Positions 27,638 to 35,772 of a stretch of DNA of 64,000 nucleotides are shown here, in pieces. Numbering within the stretch: the first letter of the stretch is position 1; the number at the start of each line of letters is the position of its first letter. Where the stretch lies: contig NZ_VMNI01000006.1 of assembly GCF_007625205.1 (NCBI RefSeq), positions 186,001-250,000 of the forward strand, written 5' to 3'. Under the pieces are notes generated by a model. The model saw nothing but the letters and a program-made list of their open reading frames with translations, was not told the origin of the DNA and did not search any database. Source of the DNA: Denitromonas ohlonensis. Lineage in GTDB: Bacteria; Pseudomonadota; Gammaproteobacteria; Burkholderiales; Rhodocyclaceae. The translations under genes and the position numbers were made by a program.

Positions 27638-28668
27638 AACGCATCCTCATCGTCCGCGCCTCCGCCATTGGCGACGTGGTCTTCGCCTCGCCCTTCGCCG
27701 CCGCGCTCAAGGCCACTTACCCAGATGCCCATGTGGCCTGGCTGGTCGAGCCGGGCATTCACACGCTGCTCGAAGCCGATCCGTGCATCGACGAGCTGAT
27801 CCTGTGGCCCAAGGGCGAGTGGAAGAAGCTGTGGCAGGCGAAGCGTTTCGACGCCTTCTTCAGTGCGGTGCGGGCCTTTTCGCGTGAGCTGAAATCGCGC
27901 CAGTTCGACACCGCCATCGACATGCAGAGCCTGCTCAAGAGTGGCGTGCTGACCTGGCTGTCGGGCGCGCCGCGGCGCATCGGCTTGGGCTCACGCGAAG
28001 GCAGTCAGCACCTGATGACCGAGGTGGTCGCCAAGGGCGGCGACGCCGGACGGATCAGCTCCGAATATCTGTACCTCGCGCAGCAGCTCGGCCTCGACAC
28101 CGGCGAGTTTCTGCCGCGCCTGTGCGTGGCCAGCGAGACCGCGACGCGGGTCGATGCCCTGCTTGCCGAGCGTGGCCTCGCCCGCGGCGGCTATGCGGTG
28201 TTCGCGCCCTTCACCACGCGTCCGCAAAAGCATTGGTTCGAAGACGCCTGGGTGGCGCTCGGGCCGCAAGTGCGTGGCGGCCTCGGCCTCACGCCGGTGA
28301 TCCTCGGCGGCCCGGCCGAGCGCGAGGCCGCCGAACGCATGGCCGCCGCGATTCCCGGCGCGGTGTCGCTGGCCGGGCAAACCGGTCTGGCCGACGCCGC
28401 CGCGCTCATCGAACGCGCCGGTCTGCTAGTCGGCGTCGATACCGGCCTCACCCACATGGGCATCGCCTTCAGCACGCCGACCGTGGCGCTGTTCGGCTCG
28501 ACCCGCCCTTATCTCGACACCGGCCGCGCCAATGCCAAGGTGATCTGGCTGGGGCTCGAATGTTCACCCTGCCGCCGCCGACCCACCTGCGATGGCGCCT
28601 TCACCTGCCTGCGTGACATCCGGCCGGATCGGGTCATGGCCGTCGCCCGCGAGGTGCTTTCCCGATGA
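27634..28668 (+). CDS. Heptosyltransferase-family (GT9) protein
   Basis: Inverting GT9 enzyme of 344 aa resembling WaaC/WaaF. The start MKRILIVRASAIGDVVFASP is highly typical, FAPFTTRPQKHWFEDAWVAL and VGVDTGLTHMGIAFSTPTV form the donor site, and the Cys cluster CSPCRRRPTC ... CL near the end is usual for the family. The ATG at 27634 overlaps the ligase stop. Likely adds heptose to the LPS inner core. Confidence 0.87.
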   Translation: MKRILIVRASAIGDVVFASPFAAALKATYPDAHVAWLVEPGIHTLLEADPCIDELILWPKGEWKKLWQAKRFDAFFSAVRAFSRELKSRQFDTAIDMQSLLKSGVLTWLSGAPRRIGLGSREGSQHLMTEVVAKGGDAGRISSEYLYLAQQLGLDTGEFLPRLCVASETATRVDALLAERGLARGGYAVFAPFTTRPQKHWFEDAWVALGPQVRGGLGLTPVILGGPAEREAAERMAAAIPGAVSLAGQTGLADAAALIERAGLLVGVDTGLTHMGIAFSTPTVALFGSTRPYLDTGRANAKVIWLGLECSPCRRRPTCDGAFTCLRDIRPDRVMAVAREVLSR

Positions 28669-29747
28669 AAGTGCTGCACATCGAAGCCGGCCGACACCTC
28701 TACGGCGGCGCCAAACAAGTGCTCTACATCATGCAAGGCTTGGCCACGCGCGGGGTGAGCAATGTGCTGGCCTGCCCGAGCGGCGCGCACATCGCCGCCG
28801 AGGCCCGCGCCTTTGCCGAGGTGGTCGAGATGCCCATGGGCGGCGATGCCGATCTCGGCATGGTGCTGCGCCTCAAGCAGGCGATCCGCACGCACCAGCC
28901 TGACATCGTGCACATCCACAGCCGCCGCGGCGCCGACATCTGGGGCGGCCTTGCAGCCAAACTGGACGGCGTGCCCTGCGTGCTCTCGCGCCGGGTGGAC
29001 AACCCCGAAGCGCGCTGGGCGGTGTCGCTCAAATACCGCCTGTTCGACCATGTGATCACCATCTCCGAAGGCATCCGGCAGGTGCTGCTGGCCGAGGGCT
29101 TGGCGCCCGAAAACGTCAGCTGCGTGCGCAGCGCCGTCGACCCGACCCCCTATCTGCACGACTACGACAAGACCGCCTTTCGCGCCGACCTCGGCTTTGA
29201 GGCCGACACGCCCATCGTCGGCATGGTCGCCCAGCTCATCCCGCGCAAGGGCCATCGCTACCTGCTCGCCGCACTGCCGGCCGTGCTGGCCGAGCACCCG
29301 AATGTGCAGGTCTTGATCTACGGCCGCGGCCCGCTCGAAGCCGAGTTGCGCCAGGCCATCGCCCATCAAGGGCTGGCCGGCCAGGTCACGCTGATGGGCT
29401 TTGCCGACGACCTGCCCGCTCAGCTCGGCTGCCTCGATCTGCTGGTGCACCCGGCCGACATGGAAGGCCTCGGCGTGTCGCTGCTGCAGGCCTCGGCGGC
29501 GCGGGTGCCGATCATCGCCAGCCGCGCCGGCGGCATGCCCGAGGCGGTTATCGATGGCGAAAACGGCGTGCTGATCGAGGTCGGCGACGTCGCCGCCCTG
29601 GCCGCCGCCATGAATCAGCTCCTCGGCGATGCCGAGCTGCGCAAACGCATGGGCGATGCCGGCTGGACGATGGTGATGCACGACTTCTCGATCGACACCA
29701 TGTGCGCCGGAAACCTCGCCATCTACAACAAGGTGCTGGCCCGATGA
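28665..29747 (+). CDS. Glycosyltransferase family 4
   Basis: A 360-aa GT4 enzyme: MKVLHIEAGRHLYGGAKQVL, HIHSRRGADIWGGLAAKLDG, AVDPTPYLHDYDKT, VGMVAQLIPRKGHRYLLAAL and PADMEGLGVSLLQASAARVP. Coupled by ATGA to both neighbours. Probably an LPS core glycosyltransferase; sugar not predictable. Confidence 0.88.
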   Translation: MKVLHIEAGRHLYGGAKQVLYIMQGLATRGVSNVLACPSGAHIAAEARAFAEVVEMPMGGDADLGMVLRLKQAIRTHQPDIVHIHSRRGADIWGGLAAKLDGVPCVLSRRVDNPEARWAVSLKYRLFDHVITISEGIRQVLLAEGLAPENVSCVRSAVDPTPYLHDYDKTAFRADLGFEADTPIVGMVAQLIPRKGHRYLLAALPAVLAEHPNVQVLIYGRGPLEAELRQAIAHQGLAGQVTLMGFADDLPAQLGCLDLLVHPADMEGLGVSLLQASAARVPIIASRAGGMPEAVIDGENGVLIEVGDVAALAAAMNQLLGDAELRKRMGDAGWTMVMHDFSIDTMCAGNLAIYNKVLAR

Positions 29748-30814
29748 AGTCTCTCCACATCCTCGGCAGCAAGGAGATGGGCGGCGCCGAGCGCTGGCTG
29801 GTGCGCTTCGTGCGCGCCATGCTCCGCCATGGCGAATCGGTCGAAGTCATCGTGCGTCGCGACTCCGACCTCGCCCGCCACCATCTCGACGGCGTCAGCA
29901 TGCGCGAGTCGCCCATGCGCACGGTGTGGGACCCGCTCTCGCGCTGGGAACTCTCGCGCCTGATCGCCGCGAGCGACGCGCCCATCGTACAAACCTACAT
30001 GGGCCGCGCCACCCGCCTCACCCACCTCAAGCGCGGTCGCGGCAAGGTGCATCTGTCGCGTCTGGGCGGCTACTACAAGCTCACCCCCTTCCGCCACGCC
30101 CACGCCTGGATCGGCAACACCAAGGGCCTGTGCGACTGGATGATCCAGGGCGGGCTGCCGGCCGAGCGGGTGCACCACATCACCAATTTCGCCGACCCGG
30201 CCAAGCCGCTCGACGCCGAGGTGCAGCACGCGCTGCGCCAGCAACTCGCCTTGCAAGCCGACGACTGGCTGATCGTCACCGCCGGCCGACTGATCGACGT
30301 CAAAGGCCAGGACACGCTGATCGACGCCTTCAGCCAGTTGCCCGCCGAACTCGCCGGCAAGCGCCTGCGCCTGGCGATTCTCGGCGACGGGCCGCTGCGC
30401 GAAGCGCTTGAGACGCAAGCACGCCAGCTCGGCGTGGCCGAGCGGGTGCATTTCGCCGGCTGGCAGCACGACCCGGCGCCGTGGTTCCATCTGTCCGATA
30501 TGGTGGCCTTCCCCTCGCGCGACGCCGAAACCCTGGGCAACGTCATTCTCGAAGCCTGGGCCTACGGCAAACCGCTGGCCTGCACCGCATTTCGCGGCGC
30601 GCGCGAGATCGCCCATCACGGCCTGGATGCCTGGGTGTCACCCTGCGACGATGCCCCCGCCCTGGCGGCAGGCATGCGCGAAGTCATCACCAACGAGGCG
30701 CTGCAGCGCGACATGATCCGCGCCGGCACAATGCGCATCGAGGCCGAGTTTGGCGAGGCCGCCGTGATCGACCAATATCGTGCGCTGTACGCCCAATTGC
30801 TGGACAATCGCTGA
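29744..30814 (+). CDS. Glycosyltransferase family 4
   Basis: A 356-aa GT4 enzyme starting at the ATG at 29744 (MKSLHILGSKEMGGAERWLV), which overlaps the previous stop. C-domain motifs are VTAGRLIDVKGQDTLIDAFS, LAILGDGPLREALE and PSRDAETLGNVILEAWAYGK. Only 1 nt separates its stop from the deacetylase ATG. Confidence 0.88.
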   Translation: MKSLHILGSKEMGGAERWLVRFVRAMLRHGESVEVIVRRDSDLARHHLDGVSMRESPMRTVWDPLSRWELSRLIAASDAPIVQTYMGRATRLTHLKRGRGKVHLSRLGGYYKLTPFRHAHAWIGNTKGLCDWMIQGGLPAERVHHITNFADPAKPLDAEVQHALRQQLALQADDWLIVTAGRLIDVKGQDTLIDAFSQLPAELAGKRLRLAILGDGPLREALETQARQLGVAERVHFAGWQHDPAPWFHLSDMVAFPSRDAETLGNVILEAWAYGKPLACTAFRGAREIAHHGLDAWVSPCDDAPALAAGMREVITNEALQRDMIRAGTMRIEAEFGEAAVIDQYRALYAQLLDNR

Positions 30815-30815
30815 C

Positions 30816-31586
30816 ATGACCACCGGCATCAACATTCTCATGTACCACCAGGTGGGCGACTTCGCCCCCATGAAAGGGCATCGCTCGACCTACTGCCATC
30901 ACAAGCGCTTTGCCCGCCAGATGGCTTACCTCGCGCGCTTCGGCTACACCGTGCTGTCGATGGACCAGGTGCTCACCTGTCTGCGCGGCGAGCAGCCGAT
31001 GCCGCCCAAGGCCGTGGCCCTGACCTTCGATGACGGCTACGAGAACTTTTATGAGTACGCCTGGCCGGTGCTGCAAAAGCACGGCTTTCCGGCGCTGGTG
31101 TATCTGATCTCCGACCTGCTCGGCCAGCCATCCAGCTGGTTTGCGGCCGACGGCCGTGACACCCCGCCGCTGATGAGCGCCGCGCGGGTGCGTCAGCTGC
31201 ACGGCGAGGGCGTCACCTTCGGTTCGCACACCGCCACGCACGCCAAGCTCTCCGAGCAGGAAACCCCGCGCATTCGCGAGGAAGTCACCCGCTCCAAGGC
31301 CACGCTCGAAGACGTGCTGGGCGCGCCGGTCAATCACTTCTGCTACCCCTTCGGCAGCCACGACCGCCGGGCGGTGGACGCCGTGGCCGATGCCGGCTAC
31401 CTCAGCGCCACCACCTGCATCCGGGCACCGGCGACGGTGGCCGACGACCCGCTCACCCTGCCGCGCAAGGCGATTTCCTACGGCGACAACCTGCTGGGCT
31501 ACTTCTGGCGCCTGCACGTCAAGAACGCGCCCAAACGCGCGTCCATTCGCCGAGCAGGCGAAACCTTCGACGCGCTCACGGCCTGA
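30816..31586 (+). CDS. Polysaccharide deacetylase (NodB domain)
   Basis: A 256-aa CE4-type deacetylase. ALTFDDGYENFYEYAWPVL carries the catalytic and metal Asp pair, TFGSHTATHAKLSE the metal-binding His pair, and FCYPFGSHDRRAVD the motif-3 region. No signal peptide is visible, so it may act on a cytoplasmic lipid-linked sugar. It ends the plus-strand glycan operon, 1 nt before the convergent zinc-finger gene stop. Confidence 0.87.
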   Translation: MTTGINILMYHQVGDFAPMKGHRSTYCHHKRFARQMAYLARFGYTVLSMDQVLTCLRGEQPMPPKAVALTFDDGYENFYEYAWPVLQKHGFPALVYLISDLLGQPSSWFAADGRDTPPLMSAARVRQLHGEGVTFGSHTATHAKLSEQETPRIREEVTRSKATLEDVLGAPVNHFCYPFGSHDRRAVDAVADAGYLSATTCIRAPATVADDPLTLPRKAISYGDNLLGYFWRLHVKNAPKRASIRRAGETFDALTA

Positions 31587-31587
31587 G

Positions 31588-31785
31588 TCAGCGATCCTCC
31601 CGGTCGGGCGTCTCGCCACGCGAGAACCGCGACATCGCCGTGCGCATGAACTGCATCTGCGCATCAAAACGGCGGCACGCCGCGCACATCATCAAGTGCA
31701 CCCGGAACGACAAGCGCTCGCGCAGGCTCAAGGAGCGGTCCCGTTTTTCTGACGCTAACCGCGTCACCTGCTTGCAGCTCAACAT
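31588..31785 (-). CDS. Zinc-finger (anti-sigma-like) small protein
   Basis: A 65-aa protein from the ATG at 31785 with MLSCKQVTRLASEKRDRSLS and later VHLMMCAACRRFDAQ, the H-x3-C-x2-C pattern of zf-HC2 anti-sigma domains. These normally follow an ECF sigma-factor gene, but none is present here. It may still bind a sigma factor encoded elsewhere. Convergent with the deacetylase. Confidence 0.7.
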   Translation of the reverse strand: MLSCKQVTRLASEKRDRSLSLRERLSFRVHLMMCAACRRFDAQMQFMRTAMSRFSRGETPDREDR

Positions 31786-31928
31786 TGCCCCTCCGTCGAT
31801 CCGATCGCACCTGTGATCGCGGGCTGGAAAAGCCCGCGTACCGCCCACGCTCGCCAGCCACGGCGCACCGCGGCTGCACCTGCGTGTGATGCATAGACAT
31901 TCGAAGCTCGGCTGTTCTTACAGACGAA

Positions 31929-33113
31929 TCATCGGCCCGCTTTCAAGGCGTCCAGAATCTTGCGCCCGGCGCGGCCGTTGGCCTCGAAGCCGAGGCGTGT
32001 CTGCTCGTCGGCAATGGCCGCACGGCTGCGGCTGCCGATCATGCCGTCCACCTCGCCGATATCGTGGCCGCGATCGAGCAACAATTGCTGCAGCTCGCGC
32101 CGCTCGTTGCGGCCAATGCCCGGATCGTCGGTCGGCCAGGCGGTGACAAAGGGCGCACCGCCACGCAGCCGGTCGGACAGGTGCGCAATCGCCAGTGCGT
32201 AGCTTTCGGCCGCGTTGTAGCTGTAGATGGCATTGAAGTTGCGGAAGACCAGAAAGGCCGGCCCCTCGGCCCCCGCCGGCAACAGCACCGCCGCCGAGCT
32301 ATCGTCCGGCGCGATCGCGCTACCGTCGATTCGCTTGACGCCCATGCGCACCCACTCGGCCAACGGGCGGCGCGCCTTGCGCCCCGCGATGCTTTCGTCG
32401 AACCCAACCGGCAGGCGGATCTCGTAACCCCAGCCCTCGCCCGTGCGCCAGCCGGCGCGCTTGAGGTAGTTGGCGGTCGAGGCCAGCGCGTCGGGCACGC
32501 TGTCGATCAGGTCGCGGCGACCGTCGCCGTCAAAATCCACCGCCACGCGCATGAAGGTCGAGGGCATGAACTGGGTGTGACCAAAGGCGCCCGCCCACGA
32601 GCCGGTCAGCCGGTCCGCCGCAATATGGCCTTCCTGCACGATGCGCAAGGTGGTGAAAAACTCGCCCTTGAAAAAGCTCTGCCGCCGCCCCTCGCAGGAC
32701 AGCGTCGCCAGCGAGGTGATCAGCGGCCGGCTGCCGAAGTTGCGCCCGAAATTGCTCTCCACGCCCCACACCGCCACCACCGTGGCCGGATCGACGCCGT
32801 ACTCGGCCGCCACCTTGTCCAGCACCCCGGCCCATTCCTTGAGCCCGGCCGCGCCATCGTCGATGCGCTCCTGATCGACCAGCGCGGCGAGGTAATCCCA
32901 GATCGGGGTGACGAACTCGGGCTGGCGGTCGAGCGCCTCGAGCACCGTCGGATCGGGGACGAGGCCGGCGGTGAGCCGGTCGAAGGTGTCGGTCGTCACC
33001 TGCTTCGAAGGCGCCTCGGCGCGCAAGCGCGACAGGCAAGCGTCAAAATCGGCATTGGCGTGAGCCGCCGGGGCAGCGACCAGCAAAAACAGGGGCAGGA
33101 GCAGTTTTTTCAT
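31929..33113 (-). CDS. Lytic murein transglycosylase, MltB family
   Basis: Exported peptidoglycan-cleaving enzyme of 394 aa with a signal peptide (residues 1-19, ending AAHA; no lipobox Cys). The SLT_2 catalytic domain includes VAVWGVESNFGRNFG, with catalytic Glu near 119, and FGHTQFMPSTFMRVAVDFDGDG. A C-terminal PG_binding_1 domain (about 335-394, LQQLLLDRGHDIGEVDGMIG) anchors it to murein. Monocistronic by position. Confidence 0.92.
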   Translation of the reverse strand: MKKLLLPLFLLVAAPAAHANADFDACLSRLRAEAPSKQVTTDTFDRLTAGLVPDPTVLEALDRQPEFVTPIWDYLAALVDQERIDDGAAGLKEWAGVLDKVAAEYGVDPATVVAVWGVESNFGRNFGSRPLITSLATLSCEGRRQSFFKGEFFTTLRIVQEGHIAADRLTGSWAGAFGHTQFMPSTFMRVAVDFDGDGRRDLIDSVPDALASTANYLKRAGWRTGEGWGYEIRLPVGFDESIAGRKARRPLAEWVRMGVKRIDGSAIAPDDSSAAVLLPAGAEGPAFLVFRNFNAIYSYNAAESYALAIAHLSDRLRGGAPFVTAWPTDDPGIGRNERRELQQLLLDRGHDIGEVDGMIGSRSRAAIADEQTRLGFEANGRAGRKILDALKAGR

Positions 33114-33157
33114 GGCGCCATTCTATTCACTGGCGGCTCACAAAGCAGTAACGAATC

Positions 33158-33179
33158 GTAGGGCGGGTTTCAACCCGCC
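33158..33179 (+). repeat. REP family A, single copy
   Basis: One full family A unit in the 85-nt gap between the ligase stop (33199) and the transglycosylase start (33113). Confidence 0.85.
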
Positions 33180-33198
33180 AGCACTACGCCCGCCAAAC

Positions 33199-34047
33199 CT
33201 ACAGCGGCTCGCGCACCCGCCAGAAACTGGCGAAGCGCGGCAAGCCGGTCGCCGTCAGGCCGCGATAGCGGAAGCTGATCTGCGCACCCACCGCCGGTGG
33301 CGCACGCCGCTCGGCGTCTGAAAACCCGGTGCCGATGCGGAATCGCCGGCCGTCGGCCATGCGCACTTCCAGCGCCCCGAGCATGCCCGCAAAGCGCCCC
33401 TGCCCCGACAGATGCGCGGTCACGACCGCCTCCGCATCCTGCCAGGGCTTGAGCTTGAGCAGCGCATCGCTGCGCCCCGTAAGGTAAGGCGCATCGGCCC
33501 GGTGCAGCATCAAGCCCTCGCCCCCGTCCGCCAACACCTCGGCGAGCCGGGCCGTCAGCGCCGCGCGGTTGGGCACCCGCGCTTGCGCCACGGCGCCAAG
33601 CCACGGCACATCGGCCGAGGCCACCAAGGCCCGCATCGCCATCACCCGCTGCGAAAAATCGCCCGGCGCGTCCGGCAATTCGAAAATCAGGTAACGCACC
33701 GCCCGCCATTCGGCGTCCACCGGCACCTGCTTGCGCACCACGCCCGACAGCTCGGCAAAACGCCCGCGCCCCAGCCACAACTCGCCATCCATGGCCTGCG
33801 ACGGCAGCGCCTGCACGAACCAGTCCGGCGCGTGCACCGGCCGACCACTGCGAAAACGCAGCGCCCGGCCATCCCAGATCGCCCGCACGCCATCGAGTTT
33901 TTCGCTCACCCAGTAAGGCGCCGGGTCGATGCCCTCGGTCGCCTCGCGCGCCAGCAACACGGACGGCGGCGACGCCATGGCGATCGGCGCCAGCGCGCAT
34001 AGGCCAAAACGCAGCAGCCACACCAGCAACAACAATGTCATTCGCAT
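33199..34047 (-). CDS. Secreted ATP-dependent DNA ligase (LigE-like)
   Basis: A 282-aa small ATP-dependent ligase with an N-terminal signal peptide (about residues 1-25, LLLLVWLLRFGLCALAPIAMA). The adenylation motif SEKLDGVRA places the catalytic Lys near residue 50; GELWLGRGRF, RYLIFELPD, EGLMLHRADAPY and LLKLKPW correspond to nucleotidyltransferase motifs III-V. A C-terminal OB-fold follows. Lig E enzymes in Proteobacteria are known to be minimal and probably periplasmic, suggested to act on extracellular DNA. ATG at 34047; 34041 is also possible. Confidence 0.88.
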   Translation of the reverse strand: MRMTLLLLVWLLRFGLCALAPIAMASPPSVLLAREATEGIDPAPYWVSEKLDGVRAIWDGRALRFRSGRPVHAPDWFVQALPSQAMDGELWLGRGRFAELSGVVRKQVPVDAEWRAVRYLIFELPDAPGDFSQRVMAMRALVASADVPWLGAVAQARVPNRAALTARLAEVLADGGEGLMLHRADAPYLTGRSDALLKLKPWQDAEAVVTAHLSGQGRFAGMLGALEVRMADGRRFRIGTGFSDAERRAPPAVGAQISFRYRGLTATGLPRFASFWRVREPL

Positions 34048-34110
34048 GAACGCGAGTATAGGCGAATACGCCGCGTCGGCCGACACACGAGGGGCGTCGC
34101 CCGAATTCAG

Positions 34111-34187
34111 GCCGGAGTCCGGAATCCGGGATCATCGCTTAAGCCACCACCGCCCGCGGATTCCGCTGCGCGGCTTCCGGGCTACAC
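34111..34187. repeat. Dispersed GGCCGGAGTCC/GGATTCC repeat, copy 1
   Basis: The segment from GCCGGAGTCCGGAATCCGGG to CTTCCGGGCTACACT resembles 37883-37953 in order (GGCCGGAGTCCG, GCTTRAGCCACC, GGATTCCRCTGCGC, GAGCTAC/GGGCTAC). Both copies lie directly upstream of a membrane-protein gene and end near a TACACT or TAGACT hexamer that might be a -10 box. Confidence 0.5.
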
Positions 34188-34224
34188 TGGCTATCGCCCT
34201 GTCACTCCTGCGCTTGAGCACACC

Positions 34225-34662
34225 ATGCCCGAACACCTCACCGACCTCTCTCACGCCATCCAGCTCGCCGTCGCGCCGGTGTTTCTGCTCACCGCGCTGG
34301 CCACGCTGATCAACGCCATGAGCGGCCGGCTGGCGCGGGTGGTCGACCGCCGCCGCGTCGTCCGCCGTCGCCTGCAGGAAAAAACCGCACCCGACCAGAA
34401 AGACGCGCTCGAACGCGAGCTGGCCCTGCTCGCCCGCCGCGGCACCCAGATCTACCAGGCCATCTTCTGCCAGGTGCTCAGCGCCTTGCTGGTGTGCCTG
34501 GTGGTGGCGGGCGCTTTTGTCGGCACCCTCGTGCGGGTTGAACTCACGGGGACGATCGCCACCCTGTTCATCCTCGCCATGCTGGCCATGATCAGCGGGC
34601 TCGGCCTGTTTTTGCGCGAGGTGTATATCGCAGTGCGCCGGCCCACGCACTGGGAGCCGTAA
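34225..34662 (+). CDS. DUF2721 family membrane protein
   Basis: A 145-aa membrane protein with a hydrophobic N-terminal span (AIQLAVAPVFLLTALATLIN), a highly basic middle (RLARVVDRRRVVRRRLQEK), and two C-terminal spans around residues 83-125. Length and layout match DUF2721; its function is unknown. Convergent with the GGDEF gene 20 nt away. Confidence 0.8.
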   Translation: MPEHLTDLSHAIQLAVAPVFLLTALATLINAMSGRLARVVDRRRVVRRRLQEKTAPDQKDALERELALLARRGTQIYQAIFCQVLSALLVCLVVAGAFVGTLVRVELTGTIATLFILAMLAMISGLGLFLREVYIAVRRPTHWEP

Positions 34663-34682
34663 CGCGGCCAGCACCCGACCGG

Positions 34683-35624
34683 TCAGAGCGCGCCAACGAT
34701 GCAGTTGCGACCGCGTTGCTTGGCTTGGTAGAGGCGCTGGTCGACCATCTCGACAAAGTCGATGGCCGCTTCGTGACGCGCGGGAATGGTGGTGCCGACG
34801 CCAAGGCTGATCGTCAGCAGCTGGCCCGCCGGTGAGGCGTCGTGCGGGATCTGCGCCTTGAAGATCAAACTTCGGCAGCGCTCGGCCACCGTCAATGCTG
34901 ACGCGGCATCGGTGCCCGGCAGAATCAGAACGAACTCTTCTCCGCCAAAACGGGCAAAGCCGTCCCCGCTTCGGGTGGCCGCACCGGCGAGCACCTGAGC
35001 CACCTGCTTGAGGCAGGTATCGCCCTGAATGTGGCCATAGCGGTCGTTGTACTGCTTGAAGTAGTCGATATCAATCAGGATCAGCGACAGCGCCTGACCC
35101 ATGCGCCGTGCCTCGACCCATTCGGCGTCGAGGATGGAATCGAACATCCGGCGGTTGGACACTCCGGTCAACCCGTCCTTGAACGACAGTGACTCGAGTT
35201 CCTTTTGCATCGCGAGCAGTTTCTGCTCGGCGGCCTTGCGCTCGCTAATGTCGAACATGAAGCCGATCAGCGACTCGACGTCACCGGCGTCGTTGCGCTT
35301 CACATGTACCACGTCCCGAATCCACACTACGTCACCGTCCTTGGTCAGCGCACGATAGTCGGCCTCGTGATCGGTACCGGCCTGCGACTGCGCCACGCAG
35401 AAATCGACCACCCGTTCGCGGTCTTCCGGATGCATGCGTTCAGCCCAGTCCTGCACCGTCACCCAACTCGACGGCGACCAGCCAAGCAGTTGCTCGATCT
35501 GCGGGCCAATATAGGTGAACTGCAGGGTCTTCCAGTCGATCTGCCAGGGAATGGCCTTGGTCGATTCAAGCAAGGTTTTATAGACCGTGCTGTCGGCCGG
35601 GACATCATCGGCGGCGTGAGTCAT
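34683..35624 (-). CDS. PAS-GGDEF diguanylate cyclase
   Basis: A 313-aa cytosolic c-di-GMP synthase candidate: PAS/PAC sensor domain (about 20-140, ending GFMFDISERK) and a GGDEF domain with active-site ARFGGEEF. RSGD lies five residues before GGEEF, the expected RxxD inhibitory site, so product inhibition is likely. The ATG at 35624 (MTHAADDVPAD) begins the folded region; in-frame ATGs farther upstream lie in the gap. The neighbouring PAS-GGDEF-EAL gene could oppose or tune it. Confidence 0.88.
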   Translation of the reverse strand: MTHAADDVPADSTVYKTLLESTKAIPWQIDWKTLQFTYIGPQIEQLLGWSPSSWVTVQDWAERMHPEDRERVVDFCVAQSQAGTDHEADYRALTKDGDVVWIRDVVHVKRNDAGDVESLIGFMFDISERKAAEQKLLAMQKELESLSFKDGLTGVSNRRMFDSILDAEWVEARRMGQALSLILIDIDYFKQYNDRYGHIQGDTCLKQVAQVLAGAATRSGDGFARFGGEEFVLILPGTDAASALTVAERCRSLIFKAQIPHDASPAGQLLTISLGVGTTIPARHEAAIDFVEMVDQRLYQAKQRGRNCIVGAL

Positions 35625-35772
35625 GACGGGATCCGTTGAAAACAATGGCACATCAAATGCGGCGAGCCGGCCGGCCACGGGTTTCGCAAATACAAGACAG
35701 CGCATGGGCGAGCACGTCACCCAACGAGACCGCAAAGCCAGAGGGGCGCTCATTTCCCATTGCAGCGCCTAT

